21,556 nucleotides of DNA from an uncultured Eubacteriales bacterium (GCA_949286815.1 CASEEB010000199.1:1-21556); one strand, 5' to 3'. Shown: positions 6,309-14,451, counted from the first letter of the stretch. The notes: generated by a model not told the origin, from the letters alone. A program made the numbers and translations.

Positions 6309-6992
6309 TCAGTTCATATATTTGTCGCTGCCGTTTATTATGGATATAAAATTGTCGACAAGATGCAACATATCCGGCAAAATATAGCAAAGGAAAAGAC
6401 AAAGAATAATAGCGAATATAAACACGCAAATAACGGAAACGACATTTGCTCCCTTGGCGTCAAATTTAATTTCCGCGGCTATTCTTTTTTCTTCCGGAAT
6501 ATAAAAATGCATTGTATCGCAGTTTCTTTTGAATTCGGGAGCCTTGAACTTCGGTTTCTTTTTGTCGTTCTCGTGAATCTTTTCAAATTCAGCCTGCTTT
6601 CTTTCGATTTCAGCCATAAACTCATCTTCTTCTTTGCATCTTACCCACCTCGACAAAACAGTGCCTCGTTTAAGGCTTCCTCTCACTCCGGGATTTTTCG
6701 CGTATCCGAGATCATACAGTGTCTGCGCGGATGAATGATCATAACATTCTTCCCGTATAAGTTTTCTGACAAGACCTCCGAGATTCCTTTTGTCATAAGC
6801 GGAAAACGCGGAGGCAATCGCTATGCCCATTGTTACACCTATTATTATCAACCTGAGTGATACCAAAGTGCCCGTGCCAAAACTGAAATTGTCAAACTCT
6901 CCCAAGTCTACGGAGAAATATCTGTCGGATATATATTGCCACAGCTCCGCAAAAAGAGAAGTATCTTCAGATAAAAGAAAATTAAAGTACAT
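6309..6992 (-). CDS. Unrecognised two-span membrane protein
   Basis: I do not recognise this 227-residue protein. It has a hydrophobic segment at about 43-65, a long charged middle region (about 66-180), and a second strongly hydrophobic segment at about 183-205. The middle region holds a cluster of conserved-looking residues (KRNLGGLVRKLIR, YDLGYAKNPGVRGSLKRGT) and a Lys/Glu-rich stretch at about 120-155. The positive charge after the first segment suggests the middle loop is cytoplasmic with both ends outside. There is no signal peptide, enzyme motif or metal site. ATG at 6992 with AAGGAA about 9 nt upstream. It lies 58 nt after serS in the same direction. Coding potential is supported by the clean frame, ribosome-binding site and membrane segments. 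Confidence 0.72.
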   Translation of the reverse strand: MYFNFLLSEDTSLFAELWQYISDRYFSVDLGEFDNFSFGTGTLVSLRLIIIGVTMGIAIASAFSAYDKRNLGGLVRKLIREECYDHSSAQTLYDLGYAKNPGVRGSLKRGTVLSRWVRCKEEDEFMAEIERKQAEFEKIHENDKKKPKFKAPEFKRNCDTMHFYIPEEKRIAAEIKFDAKGANVVSVICVFIFAIILCLFLCYILPDMLHLVDNFISIINGSDKYMN

Positions 6993-7050
6993 ATTTCAAA
7001 ATTCCTTATATCATAAGTTTCAGTATTTTCGCGCATAAAGACTGATCACT

Positions 7051-8331
7051 TTATTTTTTTATTATATCTGTTCCGACGTATTTGCGCAAGACTTCGGGAA
7101 CAGTGACGCTGCCGTCCGCATTCTGATTCTGTTCAACCAACGCCGGCAATATTCTTGAAGTCGCAAGTCCGGACCCGTTCAGCGTATGGACATACTCTAT
7201 TTTGCCGCCGGCGCGCTTCACTCTCATCATGCCGCGTCTCGCCTGATAATCACGGGCGTTGGAAACAGAACTGACCTCCTTGTATCCATTCATTGAGGGT
7301 ATATTTATTTCGATGTCATATGTCCTTGCCATAGATGCCGAGCAGTCTTCCGCCGCAAGCTTTACCGTTCTGAAATGGAATCCGAGTCCTTTTACAAGGG
7401 CTTCCGCTTTCCCGACCAGCTCTTCAAACGCCTCGTCGGATTTTTCGGGCAAGGTATACTGAACCATTTCGACTTTGTTGAACTGATGACCTCTTACCAT
7501 TCCTCTTTCATCCGCACGGTATGAACCCGCTTCGCGCCTGAAACAAGGCGTATAGCTGATATATTTTCTGGGAAGGTCGGACTCATTAAGCAATTCGTCT
7601 CTGTGAAGTGAGACCAAAGCGGTTTCCGCGGTGGGGAGCATAAACCTGCGGCGTTCATCCTCTGCCGTTTCAAGCCAATATACTTCCTCGCTGAACTTCG
7701 GAAATTGTCCCGCGGTCAGACCGCATTCATACCCAAGCATATGAGGAACAAGCACAAGCTCGTATCCGTCCGCAATGTGTGTGTCAATAAAGTAATTGAG
7801 CAGCGCCCACTCAAGCCGCGCACCCATGCCTCTGTATATCCAGAATCCGGCTCCCGAAAGCTTGGCTCCGCGCTTGTAATCTATAAGTCCAAGATCCGTG
7901 CAGATGTCCACATGGTTTTTGGGTTCAAAATCAAACTTGTGAGGCTCTCCGTAATATCTCAGCGGCTCGTTGTTTTCCTTCCCGCCGGGCTTGAGATCCG
8001 GATCGGGAAGATTCGGAAGGCCGAGCATTACCGAGGCCAACTGAGTTTCAACTTCTTTGAGCACTTCATCGTTCGCTTTTGATTTGGCGCTGAGTTCTTT
8101 TGATTTTTCAAAAACAGGGGATGGATCCTTTCCTTCTTTTTTATACTGAGGTATCATTTTGGAAAGCTTATTCTGCTCCGCTTTATATGCTTCTGTCTCC
8201 GCTATCAGAGAACGGCGTTTCGCGTCAAGCTCAAGTATTTTCGCGATTTCTTCTTTTGCGTCTTTTCCTTTCTTCGCAAGTCTTTCAATCACTTCATCGG
8301 GTTTTTCTTTTATATAATTTATGTCAAGCAT
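7051..8331 (-). CDS. serS: Seryl-tRNA synthetase
   Basis: A 426-residue class II aminoacyl-tRNA synthetase that charges tRNA-Ser (and tRNA-Sec where present) with serine. Residues about 1-110 are the helical coiled-coil arm that grips the tRNA long variable arm (MLDINYIKEKPDEVIERLAKKG and the Lys/Glu-rich heptads after it). The catalytic core follows. Motif 2 is seen as FRREAGSYRADERGMVRGHQF and motif 3 as LNGSGLATSRILPALVEQ, and TAETAL precedes motif 2. Length is normal. The ATG at 8331 follows AAAGAGG. The gene lies 61 nt after parB in the same direction. There is no room for a T-box leader, so the usual Firmicute amino-acid control of this gene is not seen here. Confidence 0.97.
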   Translation of the reverse strand: MLDINYIKEKPDEVIERLAKKGKDAKEEIAKILELDAKRRSLIAETEAYKAEQNKLSKMIPQYKKEGKDPSPVFEKSKELSAKSKANDEVLKEVETQLASVMLGLPNLPDPDLKPGGKENNEPLRYYGEPHKFDFEPKNHVDICTDLGLIDYKRGAKLSGAGFWIYRGMGARLEWALLNYFIDTHIADGYELVLVPHMLGYECGLTAGQFPKFSEEVYWLETAEDERRRFMLPTAETALVSLHRDELLNESDLPRKYISYTPCFRREAGSYRADERGMVRGHQFNKVEMVQYTLPEKSDEAFEELVGKAEALVKGLGFHFRTVKLAAEDCSASMARTYDIEINIPSMNGYKEVSSVSNARDYQARRGMMRVKRAGGKIEYVHTLNGSGLATSRILPALVEQNQNADGSVTVPEVLRKYVGTDIIKK

Positions 8332-8392
8332 TGTGCCTCTTTACCTTTCATTTATTCCGTTTATTTATATATTCTTGCAGTTTTGACATTTT

Positions 8393-9274
8393 TTATTCGG
8401 CAAATATGTCTTTTCCGCAAATCAACGTCAGAAGCTCTTCAAGGTCATCGTCATTGTCAAAAGAAAGCTCCAGAGTTTTCTTTTTCTGAGATTGATTTAT
8501 CTTTGCCTTGCGTCCGAGCTTTTCCATAACGCGCTTTTCAAGGTCTCTCATATAGACACGTCTTTGCGCATCGGGTTTTTCTTCCACGTTGTCTTCGTCT
8601 TTTTGCGCAAGCATATTTTTTACGGCCTTTTCCACTTCTCTGACAGAAAGATCTTTGTCCACAATCTTCTGTGCGAGCATAATCATATCATTGTCATCCT
8701 TAAGTCCCAGCAATGCCCTTGCGTGTCCACCGGATATTTTTCCGCCTTTCAAAAGTTCAAGAACCTCGTCCGGCAGGTCAAGAAGCCTGAGCATATTCGC
8801 GATTGCGGAACGGCTCTTTCCCACCTCTTTAGATATCTGTTCCTGAGTGAGCGAAAATCTCTCAATCAACGCATTGTATGCCAGCGCTTCTTCCACGGGA
8901 TTCAGGTTTTCTCTCTGTATATTTTCCACCAAAGCAATCTGCGAAAATTTCAGATCGTCCCCGTCTATCACGATCACCGGTATTTCAGAAAGCCCCGCCA
9001 TTTTTGCGGCTCTCCATCTTCTTTCGCCGGCAATAATTTCATAGCTGCCTTTAAAATCCGAATTTTCCCTGACTATTATAGGCTGTATAACTCCGTGTAT
9101 GGATATCGAATCCGCCAAAGTCTGCAGTCCCTCTTCATCAAAAGATTTTCTCGGCTGGTCTTTCCTTGGCTCTATGTCTGAAATTTTGAGGGAAGTAACC
9201 GAATCCTTTTTTTCTTCTATCATGTTGTCGTCAAGTATTGAATAAAAATCTCTTCCGAGTCCGCCTCTTGCCAT
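8393..9274 (-). CDS. parB: Chromosome-partitioning protein ParB (Spo0J)
   Basis: A 293-residue ParB CTPase clamp that loads at parS and spreads on DNA near the origin, recruiting SMC and activating ParA. The N-terminal ParB/sulfiredoxin-like domain (about 25-115) contains IEPRKDQPRKSFDEEGLQTLADSI, GVIQPIIVR and the CTP-binding GERRWRAAK and ENIQRENLNPVEEA boxes. The central helix-turn-helix (about 140-185) is LTQEQISKEVGKSRSAIANMLRLL, followed by SGGHARALL. The C-terminal dimerisation region (about 245-290) is Lys-rich and then acidic. ATG at 9274 with a near-perfect AAGGAGG. It lies 17 nt after parA, so the two are co-transcribed, and three parS sites lie about 0.9-1 kb upstream. Confidence 0.96.
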   Translation of the reverse strand: MARGGLGRDFYSILDDNMIEEKKDSVTSLKISDIEPRKDQPRKSFDEEGLQTLADSISIHGVIQPIIVRENSDFKGSYEIIAGERRWRAAKMAGLSEIPVIVIDGDDLKFSQIALVENIQRENLNPVEEALAYNALIERFSLTQEQISKEVGKSRSAIANMLRLLDLPDEVLELLKGGKISGGHARALLGLKDDNDMIMLAQKIVDKDLSVREVEKAVKNMLAQKDEDNVEEKPDAQRRVYMRDLEKRVMEKLGRKAKINQSQKKKTLELSFDNDDDLEELLTLICGKDIFAE

Positions 9275-9291
9275 CTCAATTCCTCCTTACA

Positions 9292-10053
9292 TTATATTCT
9301 GCTCGCAAGTTCTTTTGCCACGGAAAGATACTCGACGGCGCCTTTTGATTTTTTATCGTGGTAATATACAGGCATTCCGAATCCCGGCGCCTCGGAAACC
9401 TTGACGCCTCTTGATATTTTGGTTTCAAACAGCTTGTCCGCGTAGTGCTTGTTCAACTCGTTTATGACCTGCAGCGAAAGCAGTAGCCGATTATTATACA
9501 TGGTTATCAATATTCCGGTTATGTTAAGCGCATTGTTGAAATTGGACTTTATTTTGTTTATGGTTACTGTCAGCTGAGACAATCCCTCAAGCGCATAAAA
9601 CTCGCATTGCATGGGTATCACTATTCCGTCGCTGGCAACCATAGAGTTCACCGTGAGCATACTCAACGAGGGCGGACAGTCTATAATTATGTAGTCGTAT
9701 TTGTCCTTGATGGGAGCAAGCGCCTCTTTCATAATTCGTTCGCTCCCGCCGTCTTGGTAAAGATTATATTCAGCCCCGGCAAGAGCTATATTGGCAGGTA
9801 TAATGCTCAGATTTGTATACTCGGTGACTCTTATCGCGTCTTCGGCGGAAATTTCGCCCAACATTACATCATTAATAGTGGCTTTCAAGGCCTTTTTTGA
9901 TATTCCGACCCCGCTCGTGGCGTTTCCCTGAGGGTCAAGGTCGACAAGAAGTATCTTATAGCCAAGCACGCCGAGAGATGCGGCTATATTCACGGCAGAG
10001 GTGGTTTTGCCTACTCCGCCCTTTTGATTTGCAAATGATATTGTTTTTCCCAA
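9292..10053 (-). CDS. parA: Chromosome-partitioning ATPase ParA (Soj)
   Basis: A 253-residue ParA/MinD-type ATPase that binds DNA non-specifically as an ATP dimer and is switched by ParB to move or position origins. In Bacillus its homologue Soj also controls DnaA. The deviant Walker A motif KGGVGKTT sits at residues about 10-17 with the signature lysine, LLVDLDPQGNATSG follows (switch I region), and IIIDCPPSLSML is the Walker B-like segment. The start codon is TTG at 10053, supported by GGGAGG 8 nt upstream and by the conserved MGKTISFANQKGG start. Transcription should begin at the promoter 10083-10111. It is followed closely by parB. Length and motifs fit chromosomal Soj, not a plasmid type with an N-terminal helix-turn-helix. 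Confidence 0.96.
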   Translation of the reverse strand: MGKTISFANQKGGVGKTTSAVNIAASLGVLGYKILLVDLDPQGNATSGVGISKKALKATINDVMLGEISAEDAIRVTEYTNLSIIPANIALAGAEYNLYQDGGSERIMKEALAPIKDKYDYIIIDCPPSLSMLTVNSMVASDGIVIPMQCEFYALEGLSQLTVTINKIKSNFNNALNITGILITMYNNRLLLSLQVINELNKHYADKLFETKISRGVKVSEAPGFGMPVYYHDKKSKGAVEYLSVAKELASRI

Positions 10054-10082
10054 AGTTTCTGCCTCCCGTTTTTTATAAAATA

Positions 10083-10111
10083 ATTATACTATATTTTTAT
10101 CGTTTTTTCAA
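10083..10111 (-). promoter_or_regulatory. Promoter of parAB
   Basis: On the minus strand TTGAAA (10106-10111) and TATAAT (10083-10088) are 17 bp apart, in an AT-rich stretch. The predicted start is near 10076, about 23 nt before the TTG start of parA. The nearest parS site begins 42 bp upstream of the -35 box, close enough for ParB binding to affect transcription. Confidence 0.7.
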
Positions 10112-10152
10112 TAGTAAAATTTATATTATTATGAAATTTTTTGTGTGCATAT

Positions 10153-10168
10153 TGTTTCACGTGAAACG
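10153..10168. other. parS: parS site 1 (ParB-binding palindrome)
   Basis: TGTTTCACGTGAAACG matches the bacterial parS consensus at 15 of 16 positions; only the last base differs. It lies between rsmG and parA. Confidence 0.92.
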
Positions 10169-10186
10169 ATAGCCACCTCGCAACAA

Positions 10187-10202
10187 TGTTTCGCGTGAAA
10201 CA
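10187..10202. other. parS: parS site 2 (ParB-binding palindrome, one core change)
   Basis: TGTTTCGCGTGAAACA differs from the parS consensus only by A to G in the central CACGTG. The centre-to-centre distance to site 1 is 34 bp. The core change may weaken ParB binding. Confidence 0.87.
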
Positions 10203-10221
10203 TTACATGCAAACCGGCCAC

Positions 10222-10237
10222 TGTTTCACGTGAAACA
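10222..10237. other. parS: parS site 3 (perfect consensus)
   Basis: TGTTTCACGTGAAACA is a perfect match to the consensus parS palindrome. Its centre is 35 bp from site 2, and it ends one base before the stop codon of rsmG. Confidence 0.95.
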
Positions 10238-10238
10238 T

Positions 10239-10964
10239 TTAAAGCGGATTCTTTTTAATCTGACTGAATTTTCGCGGATATTGACTCGGGGTTTTACTTT
10301 GTTTTTCAAAAGCCAAAACGGTTCTGTGCACCCGCTCGTCAAGATACTTAAGTTCAAAATCCACGCTATCCTTATAAGCTCCGCCGAGTTTAACAATCGA
10401 CGACTCCGACTCTTCAAGCTCTTCGGCGGCGGAAATCGACTTCATTGCGTAAAACATGCCGTTTTTCTTTACAAAAGGCAAGCAAAGCTCCGCAAGTATG
10501 TTAAGCCTTGCCACGGCGCGCGAAACACAAACGTCATAACTTTCTCGTTTTGTTTGCACATAATCCTCCGCTCTGGCGCATACGGCGTCAACATTGTATA
10601 GCCCTATCAGCTCGGCAACGCTTTTTACAAAAGATATTTTCTTTGCGGTGGAATCCAAAGCGGCAATTTGCAAATCGGGACGTACAATTGCAAGCGGTAT
10701 AGAAGGGAAACCTCCTCCGCACCCAACATCTATCAGAGTGACGTTTTGCGGTATTATGCCGGCAAGCGTCACACAGTCGGCAAAATGCTTCAAGGCAACT
10801 TCGTCGGGCTCTGTAATCGCGGTTAAATTGGTGTGCGCGTTTACTTCAATCAATTTTTGATAAAATAACGCGAATTTGCTCAAGCTGTCTTTTTGAAGAC
10901 GGTTTTGTAAATTATTCTCCGTCAAAATCGAATCAAGCAGAATTTCAAAATCATTTGTATTCAA
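10239..10964 (-). CDS. rsmG: 16S rRNA (guanine527-N7)-methyltransferase RsmG (GidB)
   Basis: A 241-residue SAM-dependent methyltransferase that makes m7G527 in 16S rRNA; loss of the enzyme gives low-level streptomycin resistance in several bacteria. The Rossmann SAM motif I is LIDVGCGGGFPSIPLAI (about residues 76-92), followed by LDSTAKKISFVK and the conserved SRAVARLNILAELCLP segment. The C-terminus YPRKFSQIKKNPL is typical of the family. The start is TTG at 10964, with TGAGGA 6 nt upstream overlapping the mnmG stop. The nearest ATG (10969) is out of frame and stops after two codons. The gap to mnmG is 9 nt, so the two are co-transcribed and probably translationally linked. parS site 3 abuts the stop. 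Confidence 0.95.
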   Translation of the reverse strand: MNTNDFEILLDSILTENNLQNRLQKDSLSKFALFYQKLIEVNAHTNLTAITEPDEVALKHFADCVTLAGIIPQNVTLIDVGCGGGFPSIPLAIVRPDLQIAALDSTAKKISFVKSVAELIGLYNVDAVCARAEDYVQTKRESYDVCVSRAVARLNILAELCLPFVKKNGMFYAMKSISAAEELEESESSIVKLGGAYKDSVDFELKYLDERVHRTVLAFEKQSKTPSQYPRKFSQIKKNPL

Positions 10965-10973
10965 ATCATGTCC

Positions 10974-12857
10974 TCACTTTATCCCGAAATATATCAAAAG
11001 TACGGAAATATCGGCGGGATTGACCCCGCTTATTCTTGACGCCTGGCCTATGGTGAGCGGTTTTACTCTATTTAGCTTCTGCGCGGCTTCAATCCTTAGT
11101 CCCTTAATCTGTTCGTAATCAATGTCCGGAGACAAGGCCTTGGCGTCCAGCTTTGACTTTCTGGCGACCTCATTGAGCTGCTTTTTTACATATCCCTCAT
11201 ATTTAATGTCGGTTTCCACCGTTATTATGACGCCGCGCGGAAGTTCGGGCCTGTCTTTGTCGAGTTCGGCTATTTCTTCGTAGCTAAAGTCCGGTCTTCT
11301 TGTCAAATCGGCAAGAGAGATTCCCGATTTTGCCGCTTCCTTTCCGTGGCTCTGTAAAAAATCACTCGCTCTTTCCTTTGAAATATATGTATTTTCTAAC
11401 CTTTCTATTTCCGCGATTTCAAGCTTTCTTTTTTGAGTGTAATATTCGTACTGAGTGTCACTTACAAGTCCCGCTTCTCTGCCTATAGGTGTCAGGCGAC
11501 AGTCCGCGTTGTCCTGGCGCAGCAAAAGTCTGTACTCCGATCTTGAAGTCATCATTCTGTAAGGCTCGTTTGTTCCCTTTGTGGTCAAATCGTCAATCAA
11601 TGTTCCTATATAGCTTTCCGAACGCTTCAATATCATCGGTTCTCTGTGCCTGATTTTCAAAACCGCGTTTATTCCGGCTACAAGTCCCTGCGCGGCAGCC
11701 TCTTCATATCCCGACGTTCCGTTGAATTGCCCTGCTCCATATAGTCCCGAAATTTTTTTGAATTCAAGCGTGGCAAACAACTGCAACGGGTCTGCGCAGT
11801 CATATTCAATGGCATACGCGTATCTCATTATCTGAGCGTTTTCAAATCCCTTCAAAGACCTCAGCATTTTATATTGCACGTCCGCGGGCAGCGAGGTTGA
11901 AAAACCCTGTATGTACATCTCTTCTGTGTTTTCTCCCATCGGTTCGACAAACAGCTGATGCCTATCCTTGTCCGCGAACCGCACAAGCTTGTCTTCTATA
12001 GACGGGCAATATCTGGGACCCGTCCCGTGTATTTTCCCGGAATACATCGCCGAACGGCTGATATTTTCTCTTATTATCCTGTGAGTGTTTTCATTGGTAT
12101 AAACAATATAGCACGGAAGTTGTTTTATACTGTTCGCGATCTTGGGATCGGTGGCAAAAGAATAAGGTATGATATAATCTTCGCCCGGCTGTATTTCAAG
12201 CTCGGACAGATTGATAGAGCTTTTTTTGACCCGCGCGGGCGTGCCTGTTTTGAAGCGCATGATTTTTACGCCGTTATCTGTAAGAGATTTTGTAAGCTTT
12301 TCCGCGGCGGTCATCCCGTCCGGTCCGGACGGATAATTCACATCCCCCACAAATATTCTTCCGGCGAGATAAGTACCCGTGCAGACAATAACCGCTTTGC
12401 ATTTCCAAATCTCGCCGAGATGTGTCCTGACACCTGCTATTTTTCTTTCATATCCGTTTTTATCAAAATCTTCTGTCAGTATTTCGATCACTTCGGACTG
12501 TATAAGTCTCAGGTTTTCGGTATGTTCTATGACTTCTTTCATCAACTGACGGTATTTGATTCTGTCAGCCTGAATTCTTTTTGAATGGACAGCCGCGCCT
12601 TTTCCCAGGTTCAAAGTTCTCGACTGAAGAGCAACCTTGTCCGCCACGCGCCCCATCTCACCTCCGAGCGCGTCAATTTCATACACAAGATGACCTTTCG
12701 CGGTACCTCCCACAGACGGGTTGCAGGGCATGTTGGCAATGCTGTCCAGCGAAAGCGTAAAAAGCACGGTGTCCAATCCCATTCTCGCAGACGCCAAAGC
12801 CGCCTCTACCCCGGCGTGCCCTGCCCCAATCACAATTACATCAGTTGTAAGTTCCAT
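10974..12857 (-). CDS. mnmG: tRNA uridine 5-carboxymethylaminomethyl modification enzyme MnmG (GidA)
   Basis: A 627-residue FAD enzyme that works with MnmE to install the cmnm5 group at wobble U34 of several tRNAs. The N-terminal dinucleotide site is VIVIGAGHAGVEAALASARMG (residues about 8-28 region), then CNPSVGGTAKGHLVYEIDALGG. Later family blocks are YCPSIEDKLVRFADKDRHQLF, GAGQFNGTSGYEEAAAQGL and MTSRSEYRLLLRQDNADCRL, and the C-terminal helical domain ends at SRISGVNPADISVLLIY. Length is normal. The ATG at 12857 has GAGGA about 13 nt upstream, longer than usual. mnmE, its partner, is not next to it: ahcY is the upstream neighbour with a 36-nt gap. Confidence 0.97.
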   Translation of the reverse strand: MELTTDVIVIGAGHAGVEAALASARMGLDTVLFTLSLDSIANMPCNPSVGGTAKGHLVYEIDALGGEMGRVADKVALQSRTLNLGKGAAVHSKRIQADRIKYRQLMKEVIEHTENLRLIQSEVIEILTEDFDKNGYERKIAGVRTHLGEIWKCKAVIVCTGTYLAGRIFVGDVNYPSGPDGMTAAEKLTKSLTDNGVKIMRFKTGTPARVKKSSINLSELEIQPGEDYIIPYSFATDPKIANSIKQLPCYIVYTNENTHRIIRENISRSAMYSGKIHGTGPRYCPSIEDKLVRFADKDRHQLFVEPMGENTEEMYIQGFSTSLPADVQYKMLRSLKGFENAQIMRYAYAIEYDCADPLQLFATLEFKKISGLYGAGQFNGTSGYEEAAAQGLVAGINAVLKIRHREPMILKRSESYIGTLIDDLTTKGTNEPYRMMTSRSEYRLLLRQDNADCRLTPIGREAGLVSDTQYEYYTQKRKLEIAEIERLENTYISKERASDFLQSHGKEAAKSGISLADLTRRPDFSYEEIAELDKDRPELPRGVIITVETDIKYEGYVKKQLNEVARKSKLDAKALSPDIDYEQIKGLRIEAAQKLNRVKPLTIGQASRISGVNPADISVLLIYFGIK

Positions 12858-12893
12858 TTTTTAACTTCATTCCTCTATACCCGTTTTATTGCC

Positions 12894-14138
12894 TCACGCG
12901 TCCGCGTTTTCAATATACTCTTTTTGTTCTTCCGTGAGAAAATCTATTTCCACGCCGAGAGAGCGCAGCTTGATTCCGGCGATTTCATTGTCTATGTCCG
13001 AAGGAACAGAATACACTTTGTTTTCAAGTTTTCCTTTATTGCGCGCGAGAAATTCAAGAGATTTGGCCTGAATGGCAAAACTCATGTCCATTATCTCCGC
13101 GGGATGACCGTTTCCGGCGGCAAGATTTACAAGTCTTCCCTCCGCGAGCAAATTCAGTATTCTGCCGTCGCTTAGCTGATATCCCGTTATGTTCGGTTTC
13201 CTTCTGAACACTTTGATTGCGCGGCTTTCAAGATCTTTTTTATTGATTTCCACGTCGAAATGCCCGCTGTTCGCGAGCAAAACCCCGTCTTTCATTTTGT
13301 CAAAGTGCCTTCCCACAATAACATCGGAACAGCCCGTCATCGTGACAAACAGATCTCCGATCGCCGCCGCTTCGTCCATGGGCATTACTCTATAACCCTC
13401 CATAACCGCCTCAATAGCTTTAACAGGATCTATCTCGGTTATAATGACCGAGGCGCCCATTCCCTTGGCTCTCATGGCAAGCCCCTTGCCGCACCAACCA
13501 AACCCCGCGATTACCACGGTTTTTCCGGCGATAATCAAGTTGGTACTGTTCATAATTCCGTCAAGTGTAGACTGACCGGTGCCGTATCGGTTATCGAACA
13601 AATGTTTGCAATTCGCGTCGTTTACATCTACCATCGGAAAATCGAGTTTGCCTGCCTTTTCTCTCGCAAAGAGTCTGTGAATGCCCGTGGTAGTCTCTTC
13701 ACACCCTCCTGTGAGGTTTTTGGCATAAAGCCTGCTTTCGCCGTGCAAGAGGCTGACAAAATCTCCGCCGTCGTCTATTATGAGGTCCGGACAGCACGAG
13801 AGAGCCGCTTTAAGGTCGTCCGTATATTCTTTGTCGGTTGCGCCGTGAACCGCAAAAACTTCAAATCCGTCGCTCGCCAGCGCCGCCGCGACATCGTCCT
13901 GAGTTGACAAAGGATTGCATCCCGTCGCGAAAACCGTCGCTCCTCCGCTGCGTAATACATACGCCAAATTTGCCGTTTTGGCTTCAAGATGTATTGACAT
14001 CGCAATCTTAAGTCCGTCAAAGGGTTTTGTTGATTTGAATTCTTCTTCTATAAGACTGAGTATAGGCATATATGAACGCACCCAGTTTATTTTTTCGCGT
14101 CCGGAAGGCGCGAGGTCTATGTTTTTTATTCTGCTCAT
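12894..14138 (-). CDS. ahcY: S-adenosylhomocysteine hydrolase (short Thermotoga/archaeal-like form)
   Basis: A 414-residue NAD-dependent enzyme that splits S-adenosylhomocysteine to adenosine and homocysteine, relieving inhibition of methyltransferases. Active-site blocks are MSIHLEAKTANLAYVL, EETTTGIHRL and VNDANCKHLFDNRYGTGQS (catalytic Lys and Asp). The NAD-binding GFGWCGKGLAMRAKGMGA, SGHFDVEI and AAGNGHPAEIMDMSFAIQ follow. It lacks the C-terminal extension carrying the Lys/Tyr pair of mammalian-type enzymes, so it belongs to the short class. Some members of that class (for example in Methanocaldococcus) prefer S-inosylhomocysteine, so that substrate is possible. ATG at 14138 with AGGAAG upstream. 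Promoter at 14213-14241, and no SAH riboswitch visible. mnmG follows and may be co-transcribed, perhaps linking SAH removal to RNA methylation. Confidence 0.95.
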   Translation of the reverse strand: MSRIKNIDLAPSGREKINWVRSYMPILSLIEEEFKSTKPFDGLKIAMSIHLEAKTANLAYVLRSGGATVFATGCNPLSTQDDVAAALASDGFEVFAVHGATDKEYTDDLKAALSCCPDLIIDDGGDFVSLLHGESRLYAKNLTGGCEETTTGIHRLFAREKAGKLDFPMVDVNDANCKHLFDNRYGTGQSTLDGIMNSTNLIIAGKTVVIAGFGWCGKGLAMRAKGMGASVIITEIDPVKAIEAVMEGYRVMPMDEAAAIGDLFVTMTGCSDVIVGRHFDKMKDGVLLANSGHFDVEINKKDLESRAIKVFRRKPNITGYQLSDGRILNLLAEGRLVNLAAGNGHPAEIMDMSFAIQAKSLEFLARNKGKLENKVYSVPSDIDNEIAGIKLRSLGVEIDFLTEEQKEYIENADA

Positions 14139-14212
14139 GTTAACTTCCTGTTTATTTATATACTTTTGATTTTTAAATGCAATGAACCTTAAAATGTTGT
14201 ATCGGTATTATT

Positions 14213-14241
14213 ATTTTATCAGATTGTATGTGTTTCGTCAA
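14213..14241 (-). promoter_or_regulatory. Promoter of ahcY and probably mnmG-rsmG
   Basis: Minus-strand TTGACG (14236-14241) and TAAAAT (14213-14218) are spaced by 17 bp. The predicted start near 14206 gives a leader of about 70 nt, too short for a riboswitch. No clear promoter lies between ahcY and mnmG or between mnmG and rsmG, so this may serve all three. Confidence 0.65.
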
Positions 14242-14423
14242 GTGCTTAAACATATTTTTACGCGCTATTTAAAAACTTGTCTCAAATACACTTTCGCGAA
14301 AGTCCGAGCTACCGAAAAGAATAATCCGTTTTTTACTTTCTTAAACGCGGATTACTTCTTGAAAAACACAGAAAATTCACTCAAAAATCAAGTCTTTATT
14401 ATAGTAATTTGTATCTGTGTTCA
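14242..14423. other. Divergent intergenic region between ahcY and the ABC cluster
   Basis: No gene seen. It holds a perfect 14-bp palindrome ACTTTCGCGAAAGT (14290-14303) and a 7-bp inverted repeat TAATCCG/CGGATTA (14322-14328, 14348-14354) with a 19-nt spacer. The palindrome resembles parS loosely but lacks the CACGTG core. Either could bind a regulator; nothing identifies it. I see no clusters of DnaA boxes. Confidence 0.4.
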
Positions 14424-14451
14424 TTGCCAGTTTACATTTTAATGATATACT
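14424..14451 (+). promoter_or_regulatory. Candidate promoter of the ABC/Gld-like cluster
   Basis: TTGCCA (14424-14429), a 16-bp spacer and TATACT (14446-14451) form a reasonable sigma-A promoter. It would give a leader of about 150 nt before the ATG at 14608. The match is weaker than the other promoters in the window, and I see no recognisable riboswitch in the leader. Confidence 0.5.

Noticed and set aside
8332..8392. T-box leader upstream of serS
   Set aside because: The gap is only 61 nt and contains no T-box sequence or terminator.
14139..14212. SAH riboswitch in the ahcY leader
   Set aside because: The leader from the predicted start is about 70 nt, AT-rich and without the conserved SAH-aptamer core.
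14290..14303. Fourth parS site
   Set aside because: The palindrome lacks the CACGTG core and the GTTTC arms; similarity is limited to TTTC/GAAA.
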